The translations under genes and the position numbers were made by a program. 64,000 nucleotides of DNA, taken from Opitutales bacterium (GTDB lineage: Bacteria; Verrucomicrobiota; Verrucomicrobiia; Opitutales; Coraliomargaritaceae). The notes beneath the pieces were generated by a model. The model had not been told where the DNA came from. It saw nothing but the letters and a program-made list of their open reading frames with translations, and made no database searches. The DNA lies in contig JABBCA010000095.1 in the NCBI GenBank assembly GCA_018607135.1, positions 35,569 to 99,568 of the forward strand, in the 5' to 3' direction. Position 1 is the first letter of the stretch. Each line of letters begins with the position of its first letter. Of this stretch, positions 50,352 to 61,387 are shown piece by piece.

Positions 50352-51503
50352 CTAGACCTTAAAATTACGAAACCATTGAGGATATCTAAAGAAGAGAATA
50401 TTACACATAACACCACTAATCAACATCCACATAACCGCAATAAAGCTATTTCCAGACATGAACGCAACACCGAGTCCCATAATAGTCAGACTCATCGCTA
50501 AAACCATATAGCACACTGAAGGACCATAGCTCGCACTGCGAGCCAGTGGATAAAAACCAATAGCTAACAAAAGCGTAACCATCACCCCTACACCAAAGCG
50601 AATACAAAGCACCATCGAACACAGCAGTGCCAACCCGACGCAGACTTGGAGCCACCGCAACAGTGCTACGTCCACATGAGTCGCCACAAGCCCAGAACTA
50701 CGCCATTGCCTGCGATGCACCCACCTTGCCAATAATAAAAGTGTTAGTAATGACGACATACACCACCATTCGGCATCGCCCATGAAGGCCATGCCGTATC
50801 CAAACAACAGCGCGACACTTGGCAGCGCATCGTAGTGTAGACGTCGCATGCGAAGTGACTGGTAAACAGGTGAGACAAAGAAAGTGCCCCCAACCAAAAA
50901 ACCTAAGCCTGCCATCGTATACTCTAGCAAATTAAACAAATTGTCATACTGGGACAAATCGATGCCCATCGCTGGCAACAACCACAATAATATTCCATTA
51001 ACCGAAAATAGGCCGCAGAGCAAACTCCTCCATAGCAATGGAGACATCGTCCGGCTTGTGGAGTCTGCACCTTTGAGCTGAACATCATATCCAAACCGAC
51101 GCACTTCCGAGATCATCTCGGATAATTTAAATTCCCCTCGTATCCACTGTATAACTACAGAATTTGACTCCAACTCGACACGCACAGAGTTCACGCCTGG
51201 CAAACTACGAGTGATTTTCTCAACAAGCCAGGCGCAGCCCAAGCAAGTCATACCATATACAGCTAAAGTCAATTGATCTGGGCCTGATTCAGATTCAACC
51301 GCTCGTTGCAATCGATTCGCCCATGTCAACGAATCCGCATTGACTACTGGTGGCAGCCCGACTCGATCCTGCAAGGCATAATAGCCCCCCATGCCCTCTT
51401 GCTGAATAAGCTGGTAGACCTGCGCACAACCAGAACAACAAAAACCACCATGGTCAGTAAACTCAGTGTAATGGGTGCCACAATGTTGACAGCTCAGACT
51501 CAT
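50352..51503 (-). CDS. CcoI/FixI-like membrane protein lacking the ATPase catalytic domains
   Basis: A 383-residue protein with the N-terminal parts of a heavy-metal P1B-type ATPase of the CcoI/FixI (cbb3 oxidase copper) type: a Cys-rich metal domain (C5, C8, C22, C23, C26), then an HMA domain with GMTCLGC (C87, C90), then paired membrane helices (RRLHYDALPS at ~221 matches the start of the third pair). After the fourth helix (~245-265) the A-domain is absent. A helix with GFYPLARSAS (317-319 FYP) takes the position of the CPC motif, and a last pair ending NILFFRYPQWF matches the usual C-terminal helices. The phosphorylation motif DKTGT and N-domain are missing. It cannot hydrolyse ATP in the usual way. 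The LysE-like gene follows immediately. Confidence 0.78.
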   Translation of the reverse strand: MSLSCQHCGTHYTEFTDHGGFCCSGCAQVYQLIQQEGMGGYYALQDRVGLPPVVNADSLTWANRLQRAVESESGPDQLTLAVYGMTCLGCAWLVEKITRSLPGVNSVRVELESNSVVIQWIRGEFKLSEMISEVRRFGYDVQLKGADSTSRTMSPLLWRSLLCGLFSVNGILLWLLPAMGIDLSQYDNLFNLLEYTMAGLGFLVGGTFFVSPVYQSLRMRRLHYDALPSVALLFGYGMAFMGDAEWWCMSSLLTLLLLARWVHRRQWRSSGLVATHVDVALLRWLQVCVGLALLCSMVLCIRFGVGVMVTLLLAIGFYPLARSASYGPSVCYMVLAMSLTIMGLGVAFMSGNSFIAVMWMLISGVMCNILFFRYPQWFRNFKV

Positions 51504-51599
51504 CCCCTTTTCGGCTCAAACGTTGTTAAATTATTATCTGTGGTGAAATTGCTTTTGCATTTAAGCTGCAAGAACATACGTATATCTATACTCAATTCT

Positions 51600-52049
51600 A
51601 TGTCGAAACCGATCTTTCAGTTACTTTATTTAAGCAGCGCGCGCAAGGAGCTCAATGAAGAGGCCTTGCTCAAGCTGCTTGCGGAATCGCAAAGTAGAAA
51701 TGCGAAACGTAATATAACAGGTTTACTGCTGCATTCGGACGGTAATATCATCCAAATAATCGAAGGGTCAGAGAAGGACGTCGATGAACTCTTTGGTAAA
51801 ATTGCAAACGATAGTAGACATTCGGGTGTGACTTTACTTTCCAGGCGCAAAGTGGAGACGCGAGACTTCCCAGAATATAAAATGGGCTTTCGCAGAACAC
51901 AGCCTGAAACCATTGAAGCCAGTATTCCTGGATTCAGCAACTTAGTCGATCAAGGCGTCATACCAGCAGCTGAGTTAGAAGGGCTGTCTGTTCTAGTTTC
52001 GGTCTTCCTGAAGACATTTGCACGTTCTACAGGGATGCGAACAGAGTAG
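51600..52049 (+). CDS. BLUF-domain blue-light photoreceptor
   Basis: A 149-residue protein whose first ~100 residues form a BLUF domain: FQLLYLSSA with the flavin-contacting Tyr10, NITGLLLHSDG (Asn38), and IIQIIEG with Gln52, then a helix and a strand (TLLSRRKVETRDFPEYKMGF). These residues are needed for flavin binding and the blue-light switch. A short C-terminal helical tail (~100-149) is too small to be an enzyme, so it is a stand-alone BLUF protein that must signal through a partner. The ATG at 51600 is chosen; the frame continues upstream but overlaps the divergent CcoI-like gene and does not look coding. Divergent from it by 96 bases and before chrA by 53. Confidence 0.88.
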   Translation: MSKPIFQLLYLSSARKELNEEALLKLLAESQSRNAKRNITGLLLHSDGNIIQIIEGSEKDVDELFGKIANDSRHSGVTLLSRRKVETRDFPEYKMGFRRTQPETIEASIPGFSNLVDQGVIPAAELEGLSVLVSVFLKTFARSTGMRTE

Positions 52050-52102
52050 TAATCATTGCTCAAACTTGAACTCTAGCCAGAGATCCACACATAGTTGTCG
52101 GT

Positions 52103-53278
52103 ATGTCGAAAAGCTACATTTCTACACTACAGATTTTTTGGATCTACCTACGCTTAGGTTCCATCTCCTTCGGCGGCCCTGTGGCACACCTCGGTTATTT
52201 CAAAGAGGAATTCGTCAATCGACGCAAATGGTTGAGCGACGAACGCTACACCGAGCTACTCGGGCTCTGTCAATTCGTGCCTGGGCCATCGAGTAGTCAA
52301 CTAGGCTTCGCAATTGGCTGGAATCAAGGCGGGCTGAAGGGAGCCTGTATGGCATGGCTTGGATTTACGCTTCCGTCTGCATTGTTAATGATTGGCTTTG
52401 CTTATGGGCTCTTTTCGGTGGGCGATCAAGCAGGCGCATTTATCGACGGCTTACTCATCGCTGCGGTTGCAGTGGTTGCCAATGCAGTTGTTGGCCTCGG
52501 TAAAAAGCTCTGCCCTGATGCCAAGCGGCTAGGCATCGCACTCATTGCAGCGACTTTAGTGTTATTCATCTCCGGCAGCTTAATTCAAATTGTCGCCATT
52601 TTAATCGGCGCCGTCATCGGTAACCTATTCTACAGAAAAAGTGAAATCGAAGCACGGCCTTCGGCGACTAAAACCAGCATTAGCGGAGCCATCGTCATCG
52701 GCTCACTCATTCTCTACGCGGGCTTGCTGATCACATCGATCCTTCTCAATGCAAATCAAGCAAACTCAGTTTACGCGGTGAACTACCAAGCAGGAGCACT
52801 CGTTTTTGGAGGCGGGCACGTGGTCCTTCCGCTCTTGCAAGAAGGCTTGGTGCCTAATCTAATGAGCGAAAGCAAATTCCTTGCAGGCTATAGCGCGGCT
52901 CAGGCGCTACCTGGACCACTGTTCACACTGTCAGCCTTCCTCGGGACTACAAGTAGTGTAACCACTCCACAATGGCTGGGAGGGCTCGGTGCTCTCATCG
53001 CTATTTTTCTACCTGGCATGCTACTCCTGATCGGCCTGCTGCCCTCCTGGAATAAACTACGATATAAGCAATGGGCCCAAGCTGGGCTGATCGGCGCCAA
53101 CGCTGCAGTGGTGGGCCTGCTCTTGGCTGCTTTCATTAACCCAGTCTGGCCACACGGCATACAAACTTGGCTGGACTTCGCAGTCGCCGTGATCGCCTTT
53201 ATTGCACTCTACAAATTTAAAACTCCTGCATGGCTCGTCGTCGTCTGCTGCGCAATCGCGGGAACCATCATGGCCTAA
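52103..53278 (+). CDS. chrA: Chromate transporter family protein (ChrA, two-domain)
   Basis: A 391-residue membrane protein with two CHR domains. First domain: FGGPVAHLGYF and VPGPSSSQLG; second domain: FGGGHVVLPLL and QALPGPLFTLSAFLG. About ten hydrophobic segments. Members export chromate or similar oxyanions. No chromate-resistance partner is nearby, so the substrate is presumed. Its TAA stop interlocks with that of the convergent response-regulator gene (53275-53278). Cotranscription with BLUF is possible (53-base gap). Confidence 0.92.
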   Translation: MSKSYISTLQIFWIYLRLGSISFGGPVAHLGYFKEEFVNRRKWLSDERYTELLGLCQFVPGPSSSQLGFAIGWNQGGLKGACMAWLGFTLPSALLMIGFAYGLFSVGDQAGAFIDGLLIAAVAVVANAVVGLGKKLCPDAKRLGIALIAATLVLFISGSLIQIVAILIGAVIGNLFYRKSEIEARPSATKTSISGAIVIGSLILYAGLLITSILLNANQANSVYAVNYQAGALVFGGGHVVLPLLQEGLVPNLMSESKFLAGYSAAQALPGPLFTLSAFLGTTSSVTTPQWLGGLGALIAIFLPGMLLLIGLLPSWNKLRYKQWAQAGLIGANAAVVGLLLAAFINPVWPHGIQTWLDFAVAVIAFIALYKFKTPAWLVVVCCAIAGTIMA

Positions 53279-54390
53279 GTTTTCACCGAATGATGAATGG
53301 CTGCTGCCAGTGCCGCGAAGTTCTTTTTCAATCCGACTTTAGCGACAATCTGCATTACTGTATCGACATCTGCATTCGCGGCTTCAGCGGGCAAATTAAA
53401 CTTCTCAGGTGTGCTACAAATAAAACGTATTAAGTCAGAAAGGTCTTCCGTTCGCTCACCCAATCCTGGCACCTCAAGGGTGAGCAGCGATAACTTAAAA
53501 TAGAGTGACATTTCGAGCTGACCGTCATCGAGCAAATCATCGAGGCCAGCATTCGAAACAAAAATGAGGTGAGTCTTTGCGGTAATACGATCGAACGCAT
53601 CGGCGAGCGCTTTCTGCAATTCCATCGGCACACACTCCAAATTATGAATAATGAGCGTGCCATCGACCGTCTTTTTCAGTAGCTCGCCCAACTCACCCGT
53701 GGGACTGATTAATGCTTCAGAGAGCTCGATAGGGCTCAACTGAGGGCAGTGACACTCTAAGCATACACTGTTGCCGTAAGCTCCTTGGCGATGCACAAAA
53801 TGAGCCATCTGCAGCTTTCCACAGGCTGCAGGTCCAGTAATAAAAAATGGCTCTAGTGATTGGATCAGTTTAGTGATTTCTTCACGTAGGCTCTCGCAAA
53901 CAGAGCTATTGCCAACTAAGGGCAAACAATCGTCCATTCGATTCGACAGTGCCACATCGCACAAGACTTCTCGGCGGCCCCGATTGCGCTCCAAACAAAT
54001 AATTGCGCTGTTGATCAAGGCACTCGGAGTGATCGGTTTAGTCACAATCGGCGCGAGCTCATTAGCTTGCACATACTCAGTCAACTCAGCCGATGGCGAG
54101 CCACTCACCACAATGATTTCGACCTTCGGGTCGATTTCTCTCAACTTCTTTGCCAATTCTAAACCACTCATAGGCTCCATCATGTAGTCTGTAATAACTA
54201 AACGATGCCCGAGTTCTTTAAACTTCTCGATCGCTTCTTCACCACTGGAGGCCATGTCCGCTGCCGCATTTAGTTTGTGGCACGCAAAGACAATCATCTG
54301 GCGATCCACTGAGTTGTCATCCACGACTAAGACCTTGATCTCTTCATCAGATTTGGCGGACGTGCTTATGGATGTAGTGGGCGTAGACAT
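53275..54390 (-). CDS. Response regulator with degenerate NtrC-type AAA+ domain
   Basis: A 371-residue protein. An intact receiver occupies ~15-130 (VVDDN, Asp68 in ITDYMMEP, Lys118). The remainder (~155-350) aligns with a sigma54-activator AAA+ domain: FITGPAACGK (Walker A kept, 186-192), DGTLIIHN (in place of GGTLFLDE), and LYFKLSLLTLEVPGL (in place of the LYYRLNVVSIELPPL type). It has lost the GAFTGA sigma54 loop and the Walker B Asp-Glu pair (His249-Asn250 instead), the arginine-finger region reads LEMSLYFKL, and no DNA-binding domain follows. It probably cannot remodel sigma54; it may act as a phosphorylation-dependent scaffold. Single gene; 4-base stop overlap with chrA. Confidence 0.82.
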   Translation of the reverse strand: MSTPTTSISTSAKSDEEIKVLVVDDNSVDRQMIVFACHKLNAAADMASSGEEAIEKFKELGHRLVITDYMMEPMSGLELAKKLREIDPKVEIIVVSGSPSAELTEYVQANELAPIVTKPITPSALINSAIICLERNRGRREVLCDVALSNRMDDCLPLVGNSSVCESLREEITKLIQSLEPFFITGPAACGKLQMAHFVHRQGAYGNSVCLECHCPQLSPIELSEALISPTGELGELLKKTVDGTLIIHNLECVPMELQKALADAFDRITAKTHLIFVSNAGLDDLLDDGQLEMSLYFKLSLLTLEVPGLGERTEDLSDLIRFICSTPEKFNLPAEAANADVDTVMQIVAKVGLKKNFAALAAAIHHSVKT

Positions 54391-54498
54391 GGCAGAATAC
54401 TTATCAATAAAAACGAACTCTAGTGGGTTCTATCTAAGGTATTTACTTCACTGAATGCAATCAAACGAGCATATTTTTTCCCGACACCTAATAAAGAA

Positions 54499-54529
54499 AA
54501 AGCCCAGAGGCATCTGACCTCTGGGCTTT
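54499..54529 (-). terminator. Intrinsic terminator of the tilS-ftsH operon
   Basis: Twelve-base arms AAAGCCCAGAGG / CCTCTGGGCTTT around a 7-base loop, followed on the minus strand by a T-run (TTTTCTTTATT). It is 23 bases past the ftsH stop. Confidence 0.92.
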
Positions 54530-54551
54530 AGAAAGTATATTCTGAAAACAA

Positions 54552-56608
<2,057 letters not shown>

Positions 56609-56609
<1 letters not shown>

Positions 56610-58075
56610 TAGGCGAGTGAAGGTGAGATTCTAGTGCGGTAAGTCAACCTAAGAGCCTGTTTCGTGTTTCGACGGATTTTGAGTCGATCCGCCGGAGGAA
56701 AACCAGGCACCCAGATAATTTCACCGGAGTTGTTGATGACAACTGGTAGCCGCTTTCGTTCCTTTTGTGGAATGTGACGATCAATAAACCAATCTTGCAG
56801 CTTTTTTCTACCTGGCGCCCCAATCGGAGCAAAGCGATCTCCAGGCAGCCAACCGCGGACCGCTAATACACCCTCTTGTGTTGCCAAAATATACGCCTCT
56901 ACAGATGGATCCACCTTTCCAGTCACAATTAACTCTCTGAGGTGTGCGTCCAATTCGACTTTGGCCAACTCCAACACCGCGCCAGTCAGTAGTAACATTG
57001 AGGTCCCGAGCTCAATCGCTTGAGACTCTATGGAAAGTTCTAAACTAGGCTCAAGCGCCAAGCGCACCTCGACCTTGTCACCTTCGATAACGATGTAGCT
57101 CGCCCCTGCGCTCACTTGGTGGCGTTTCTTCGACCCAGAAATTTCATTCAACAAAAGGTCTATCGCAGGCGCGCCAACTGAGGCCAATAGACCATGGCGA
57201 TTCAACCAAGACATCAATGCTCGCCGTGTCAGCGCCCGGGGAGCCGCTCGCAATGCCTGCCGCGAAAGCGGCCGCTTTCCATTAAAAGCATCTGGTAACT
57301 GCGCCTCTGCGAGCTGATTCAACGCCTGCGCATCCTCCTCTAATAATCGACGGCAGCGCGCCGCACCGATCGCAGGGTCGCGATCCAATACCTCATGCAG
57401 ATCTGGAATCACCTTTGAGCGCAGTGCATTGCGTGCAATCGAAAGATCCCCATTGGAATCGTCCTCATGCCACGGCACACCTGCCAAGTTCAAGGCCATT
57501 CGTATATCTACGGAGCGAATGTTCAGCAGCGGCCTCACATGTGTCGGCAAATCTGAAAAACGCGCAATCGGTCGTGGCGCAGCCAAGCCATCACTACCGC
57601 TGCCCCGCGAGATACGCTGCAACTGTGTCTCTAAAATATCATCCATCTGATGACCAAAAGCCACGCAGGCACAGCCATGCTGCAATGCCGTCCGCCGCAA
57701 AAAATCTAAACGCAAGGCACGTGCAGTGGTCTCCGTAAAGGCTGCCTCCTTTTCAGGTCGTGACTCGACAACGAACGGCAAGTCCAAGGCCCGAGCTAGC
57801 GACTCCACAAATTGCGCATCCACATCCGATGCCTCCCCACGCCAACGATGATTATAATGCGCCACCACTAACTCAGAACGCAGCACATTCCGCCGCGCAT
57901 ACAACATCAGCAGTAAAAAGACTGAATCCGCCCCCCCCGAGCAGGCGACCAGCAGGCGTCCATTGCGCACACGCTTGAGGAAAGCCTCCACTTCGGGCAC
58001 AAACAGATTGCCACAGCGTTCATTCAAACGAGTCACTGCATTCGATAAATCTACACTGTTTTCATCATTAGCCAT
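56609..58075 (-). CDS. tilS: tRNA(Ile)-lysidine synthetase
   Basis: A 488-residue enzyme with the PP-loop SGGADSVFLLLML near the N-terminus, a central HxxDD-type segment (FGHQMDDILETQL), and a C-terminal domain with GDRFAPIGAPGRKKLQD typical of TilS. It converts C34 of tRNA(Ile)(CAU) to lysidine so it reads AUA. The ATG at 58075 is chosen (MANDENSVDLS); an upstream start at 58114 would add 13 non-conserved residues. tilS next to ftsH is a common bacterial arrangement, here with a 1-base overlap. Confidence 0.94.
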
Positions 58076-58177
58076 GCAAACAACACTATCACTGCATTTG
58101 TAAAACCAGCGCAAGCGGTAAGCAATCCCTCAGAAAAGAGTTTACCCCTGCTCCATCTATATAAATACAAAACAGAT

Positions 58178-59266
58178 ATGGATAGCGCACTCTTTGATTA
58201 TCACTTACCTTCAGAATGCATCGCACAAGAACCTGCGGAAACGCGCGACGCCTCCCGACTCATGGTAGTCGATCGCGCCACACGCACCGTCACACACGCG
58301 CACTTTGCCGATATAGGCCATTTTCTACCCGAGAACCCGCGCTTCTTTCGCAACAATGCGGCTGTGCTCAAAGCTAGGATATTTGGACAACGCCCCACCG
58401 GCGGCAAAGTCGAATGCTTACTTTTACAACCGGCAGAAGACGCACAAACTTGGTGGTGTCTCCTCAAGCCTGGCAAGAAAACACTCAATGCTGGCAGCTT
58501 CGGCCTCGAGGGCGAATACACCGCTGAAGTTCTCGAAATGGGTAGCAACGGCAACTACAAGGTGCGCTTCACTCCCGTCCGCGAAGAGTCCGTCACCGAC
58601 CTTTCCGAGCGTCTTGGTATTATGCCACTTCCCCCTTACATCGAACGCAGTGACGACGACCCACGACGTGCCTCCGACAACGAGCGCTATCAAACCGTCT
58701 ACGCCGACTACGATAAACGAGTCGCCGTCGCCGCCCCCACTGCGGGCCTGCATTTTACTCCCGATCTAATCGCCGAACTCGAAGCGCAAGGCGCCCGTTT
58801 TCACGACCTCACTCTACAAGTAGGCATAGGCACCTTTCACCCGATACAGGTGGATCAAATCGAGGAGCACAACATCCACCACGAGTGGTATGAAATCCCA
58901 TCAACAGTGTTTAACGAATTAAAAAATCCCGCCGCCGGTCCTCGTATAGCAGTCGGCACCACCTCCGTGCGCTCCATAGAAGATGCCATGCGCCGCACCG
59001 TCAGCACTCCAGAGTCCTGCCTTACCCCGTCAGGTTCTGTCCAAGCAGAGGCTGACATCTATATCTATCCACCTGCAACTTTCGCAGCCATCGACGGCAT
59101 GATCACCAACTTTCATTTACCAAAATCCACCCTACTTTGCCTCGTGTCTGGATTCCTCACCCCAGGCTCAGAGGATGGCATTGTATGGCTAAAGGAACTT
59201 TACGCCGAAGCCATTGCCCGTAAGTATCGATTTTACAGCTATGGCGACGCCATGCTCATACTATAG
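58178..59266 (+). CDS. queA: tRNA preQ1(34) S-adenosylmethionine ribosyltransferase-isomerase
   Basis: A 362-residue QueA. It begins LFDYHLPSECIAQEPAETRDASRLM, has RIFGQRPTGGKVECLLL, the core VAAPTAGLHFT, VGIGTFHPI and the C-terminal ITNFHLPKSTLLCLVSGF. It moves the ribosyl part of SAM onto preQ1 in tRNA, the penultimate step to queuosine. gluQ, which decorates queuosine in tRNA(Asp), is also in this window. Divergent from tilS by 102 bases. Confidence 0.96.
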   Translation: MDSALFDYHLPSECIAQEPAETRDASRLMVVDRATRTVTHAHFADIGHFLPENPRFFRNNAAVLKARIFGQRPTGGKVECLLLQPAEDAQTWWCLLKPGKKTLNAGSFGLEGEYTAEVLEMGSNGNYKVRFTPVREESVTDLSERLGIMPLPPYIERSDDDPRRASDNERYQTVYADYDKRVAVAAPTAGLHFTPDLIAELEAQGARFHDLTLQVGIGTFHPIQVDQIEEHNIHHEWYEIPSTVFNELKNPAAGPRIAVGTTSVRSIEDAMRRTVSTPESCLTPSGSVQAEADIYIYPPATFAAIDGMITNFHLPKSTLLCLVSGFLTPGSEDGIVWLKELYAEAIARKYRFYSYGDAMLIL

Positions 59267-59315
59267 ATACAATAGATTACTTTTTTTGGAATAAGCACCA
59301 CTGATACACGCTCAC

Positions 59316-59840
59316 ATGAACACAGAACCAGAATTGAACTTTGAATCTATAGTGGATGCTTACTATAAACCGCTCTACCGTTTCGGCTACAGTTTAGCCA
59401 AAAACGAGCATGAGGCGGGCGACCTAGCCCAACAAACCTTTTTCATCTACGCAGAAAAAGGCAGTTCCTTGCGCGATAAATCCAAAGTGAAATCTTGGCT
59501 GTTCACCACACTCTATCGCGAGTTCCTAGGCCGCCGCCGTAAAGAGGCTCGCATGGATAGCTACGAGCCTGAAATGCTCGAAGCAGCAGGCGGCACGGTG
59601 GAGCCACACATCCGCCGCTCGATGGATGCCAACCTTGCGGTCGAAGCGCTCGACGAAGTCGACTCCGTCTATCGCGAGCCCCTCAACCTTTTCTATTTAA
59701 AAGACCTCTCCTACAAAGAAATCGCAGAAGTGCTCGACGTGCCCATCGGCACCATCATGTCCCGCCTATCACGCGGCAAAGCACAACTACGCGACATTTT
59801 TAAACGCAAAGAAGCCGAAACTTCTGAAAACGCCCTCTAA
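59316..59840 (+). CDS. ECF-type RNA polymerase sigma factor
   Basis: A 174-residue sigma70-family protein with region 2 (~8-75, with AGDLAQQTFFIYAEKGSSL and VKSWLFTTLYREFL) and region 4 (~118-165, with YREPLNLFYLKDLSYKEIAE and PIGTIMSRLSRGKAQL). It lacks region 3, as ECF factors do. The next gene (4-base gap) encodes a membrane protein that is most likely its anti-sigma factor, and YceI follows, so the unit is self-contained. The stress that releases it is unknown. Confidence 0.92.
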   Translation: MNTEPELNFESIVDAYYKPLYRFGYSLAKNEHEAGDLAQQTFFIYAEKGSSLRDKSKVKSWLFTTLYREFLGRRRKEARMDSYEPEMLEAAGGTVEPHIRRSMDANLAVEALDEVDSVYREPLNLFYLKDLSYKEIAEVLDVPIGTIMSRLSRGKAQLRDIFKRKEAETSENAL

Positions 59841-59844
59841 GATC

Positions 59845-60702
59845 ATGGACCGCGAAGAAGCAAAAAATATTCTCCAACTCTGCCGGCCTGGCAACGAGTC
59901 CGACCTCAACGACCCACTCATCGCTGAAGCCTTCGAGCTGCTCGAACAAGATTCGGAGCTGCAAGTTTGGTTCGAAGACCAACAAGCTTTCGACACTCAG
60001 ATCTGCGAGCAACTCGAACACATCGAGCCGCCCGCAGACCTGAAGGCCTCGATTCTCGCTGGAATGCGTGCGCATCAAATGCAAGCGGGGCCCGAAGACG
60101 TCATAGAGTTTGAAGCCACACCGCCCGAGCAGCCAGAACCTGCTCACACAGAGCGTGCAAGCACAGTCGCTGCCCACACCCATAAAGCTTGGTGGCGTAA
60201 CCCTTGGATGGGTATCGCAGCGCTCTTCGTATTCATGGTAGTCATCTTCAATGTGCAAAACGGTGACCAGACACAACTTGCGCAAAACGATCCCGCACTC
60301 GCGAGCCTGCCCGCAGTCTTGCCATTCCTATCCGATCAAATCGATGGCATGAACGTCTTCAGCTTTGATAAAAAGGACACGAACGCACACCAACTACAAA
60401 GCTACCTAGCGAGCACCGGGGCCCCCTCTCCCAAGAATATGTGCGAGAAACTTGCAAGTATCCCCACACTCGGTTGCGTCACCTTTGAATTCAATAACTC
60501 AAAGCTCAGCATGATCTGCTTCCAAGAAGGCGAAGTCTTTCACCTCATCACAGCAGACGCCGCTGACTTTCCAGACGCATGCCCTAAAAGCCCACAATTC
60601 TACGAAATCAAGGACAAAGCATTCAAGGTCTGGGTCGAAGGTGAGCAATTAAACATCCTTACCATCCACGGCACTAAAAACGACATCCCTGAATACATCT
60701 AA
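59845..60702 (+). CDS. Putative anti-sigma factor, one membrane helix
   Basis: A 285-residue protein. The N-terminal ~85 residues are soluble and acidic (EEAKNILQLCRPGNESDLND; ELLEQDSELQVWFED), as in ECF anti-sigma factors that hold the sigma factor in the cytoplasm. A membrane helix lies at ~117-135 (PWMGIAALFVFMVVIFNV). The outer part (~140-285) has several Cys residues (NMCEKL, LGCVTF, MICFQEG, DACPKS), perhaps a redox-sensing region. No sequence family is clear; the role is by position, directly after the sigma gene (4 bases) and before yceI (0 bases). Confidence 0.72.
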   Translation: MDREEAKNILQLCRPGNESDLNDPLIAEAFELLEQDSELQVWFEDQQAFDTQICEQLEHIEPPADLKASILAGMRAHQMQAGPEDVIEFEATPPEQPEPAHTERASTVAAHTHKAWWRNPWMGIAALFVFMVVIFNVQNGDQTQLAQNDPALASLPAVLPFLSDQIDGMNVFSFDKKDTNAHQLQSYLASTGAPSPKNMCEKLASIPTLGCVTFEFNNSKLSMICFQEGEVFHLITADAADFPDACPKSPQFYEIKDKAFKVWVEGEQLNILTIHGTKNDIPEYI

Positions 60703-61290
60703 ATGAAGCAACTACTATCAATCACCTCTCTACTCTCAATCGCAAGCCTCAGCTTGCTCAGCTCTGGGCTCAATGCAGCCAACGTAGAAACCTACGAGAT
60801 CGATACCAGTCACTCTTCAGTTAAATTCAGCATTCGTCACTTTGTTGCCAAAACTACGGGTAATTTTAGCGAGTTCGAAGGCACACTCACCATTGATCGC
60901 GACGATCTCACTAAGAGCTCCGTCCAAGCCACCATTCAGATTCCATCGGTCGATACAGATAGCGCCCAAAGAGATAAGCATCTGCAAGAAGACGATTATT
61001 TCAATGCACCCACGCACCCGATCATGACTTTCCAATCCACAAAATGGGAAGCCACCGCCGATGCAGACGAATTTAAAGTAACCGGAGATTTAACCCTTCG
61101 AGGCGTTACTAAGCCAGTCACACTCGACGTAGAGTTACTCGGGTTTGGCGACGGCAGGCAAGGCGCCTATCTATCAGGCTGGGAAGCGACCACCACACTG
61201 GATCGCACCGAATGGGGCGTCAGTGCCGGCCAACCAGCAGTCGGCAGCGAAGTCGATGTGACCATCAACATCGAAGCTGTCCGCAAATAA
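60703..61290 (+). CDS. yceI: Exported YceI-family lipocalin-like protein
   Basis: A 195-residue protein with a signal peptide (~1-25) and the YceI fold: [53 protein letters not shown] and the end [20 protein letters not shown]. YceI proteins bind polyisoprenoids, including quinones, in the periplasm. It starts at the base after the anti-sigma stop, so it is part of the sigma operon and may be a target or sensor partner of that stress system (inference). Confidence 0.93.
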   Translation: MKQLLSITSLLSIASLSLLSSGLNAANVETYEIDTSHSSVKFSIRHFVAKTTGNFSEFEGTLTIDRDDLTKSSVQATIQIPSVDTDSAQRDKHLQEDDYFNAPTHPIMTFQSTKWEATADADEFKVTGDLTLRGVTKPVTLDVELLGFGDGRQGAYLSGWEATTTLDRTEWGVSAGQPAVGSEVDVTINIEAVRK

Positions 61291-61387
61291 ACCATTAAAG
61301 TCGCGATTCAAAATCGCAGAAAAATCGATCTCGATTGCTTGATAATTTGGGCACACTCAGCGATTCTCGTCCAAAAATAGACTCACT

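Noticed and set aside
51306..51599. 98-residue N-terminal extension of the BLUF gene
   Set aside because: The extension overlaps the opposite-strand CcoI-like gene and its translation is low-complexity and Thr/Leu-rich without a domain.
59267..59315. ECF-type autoregulatory promoter (GGAATA box) before the sigma factor
   Set aside because: A GGAATA sequence is present but no matching -10 box at the right spacing could be defended.
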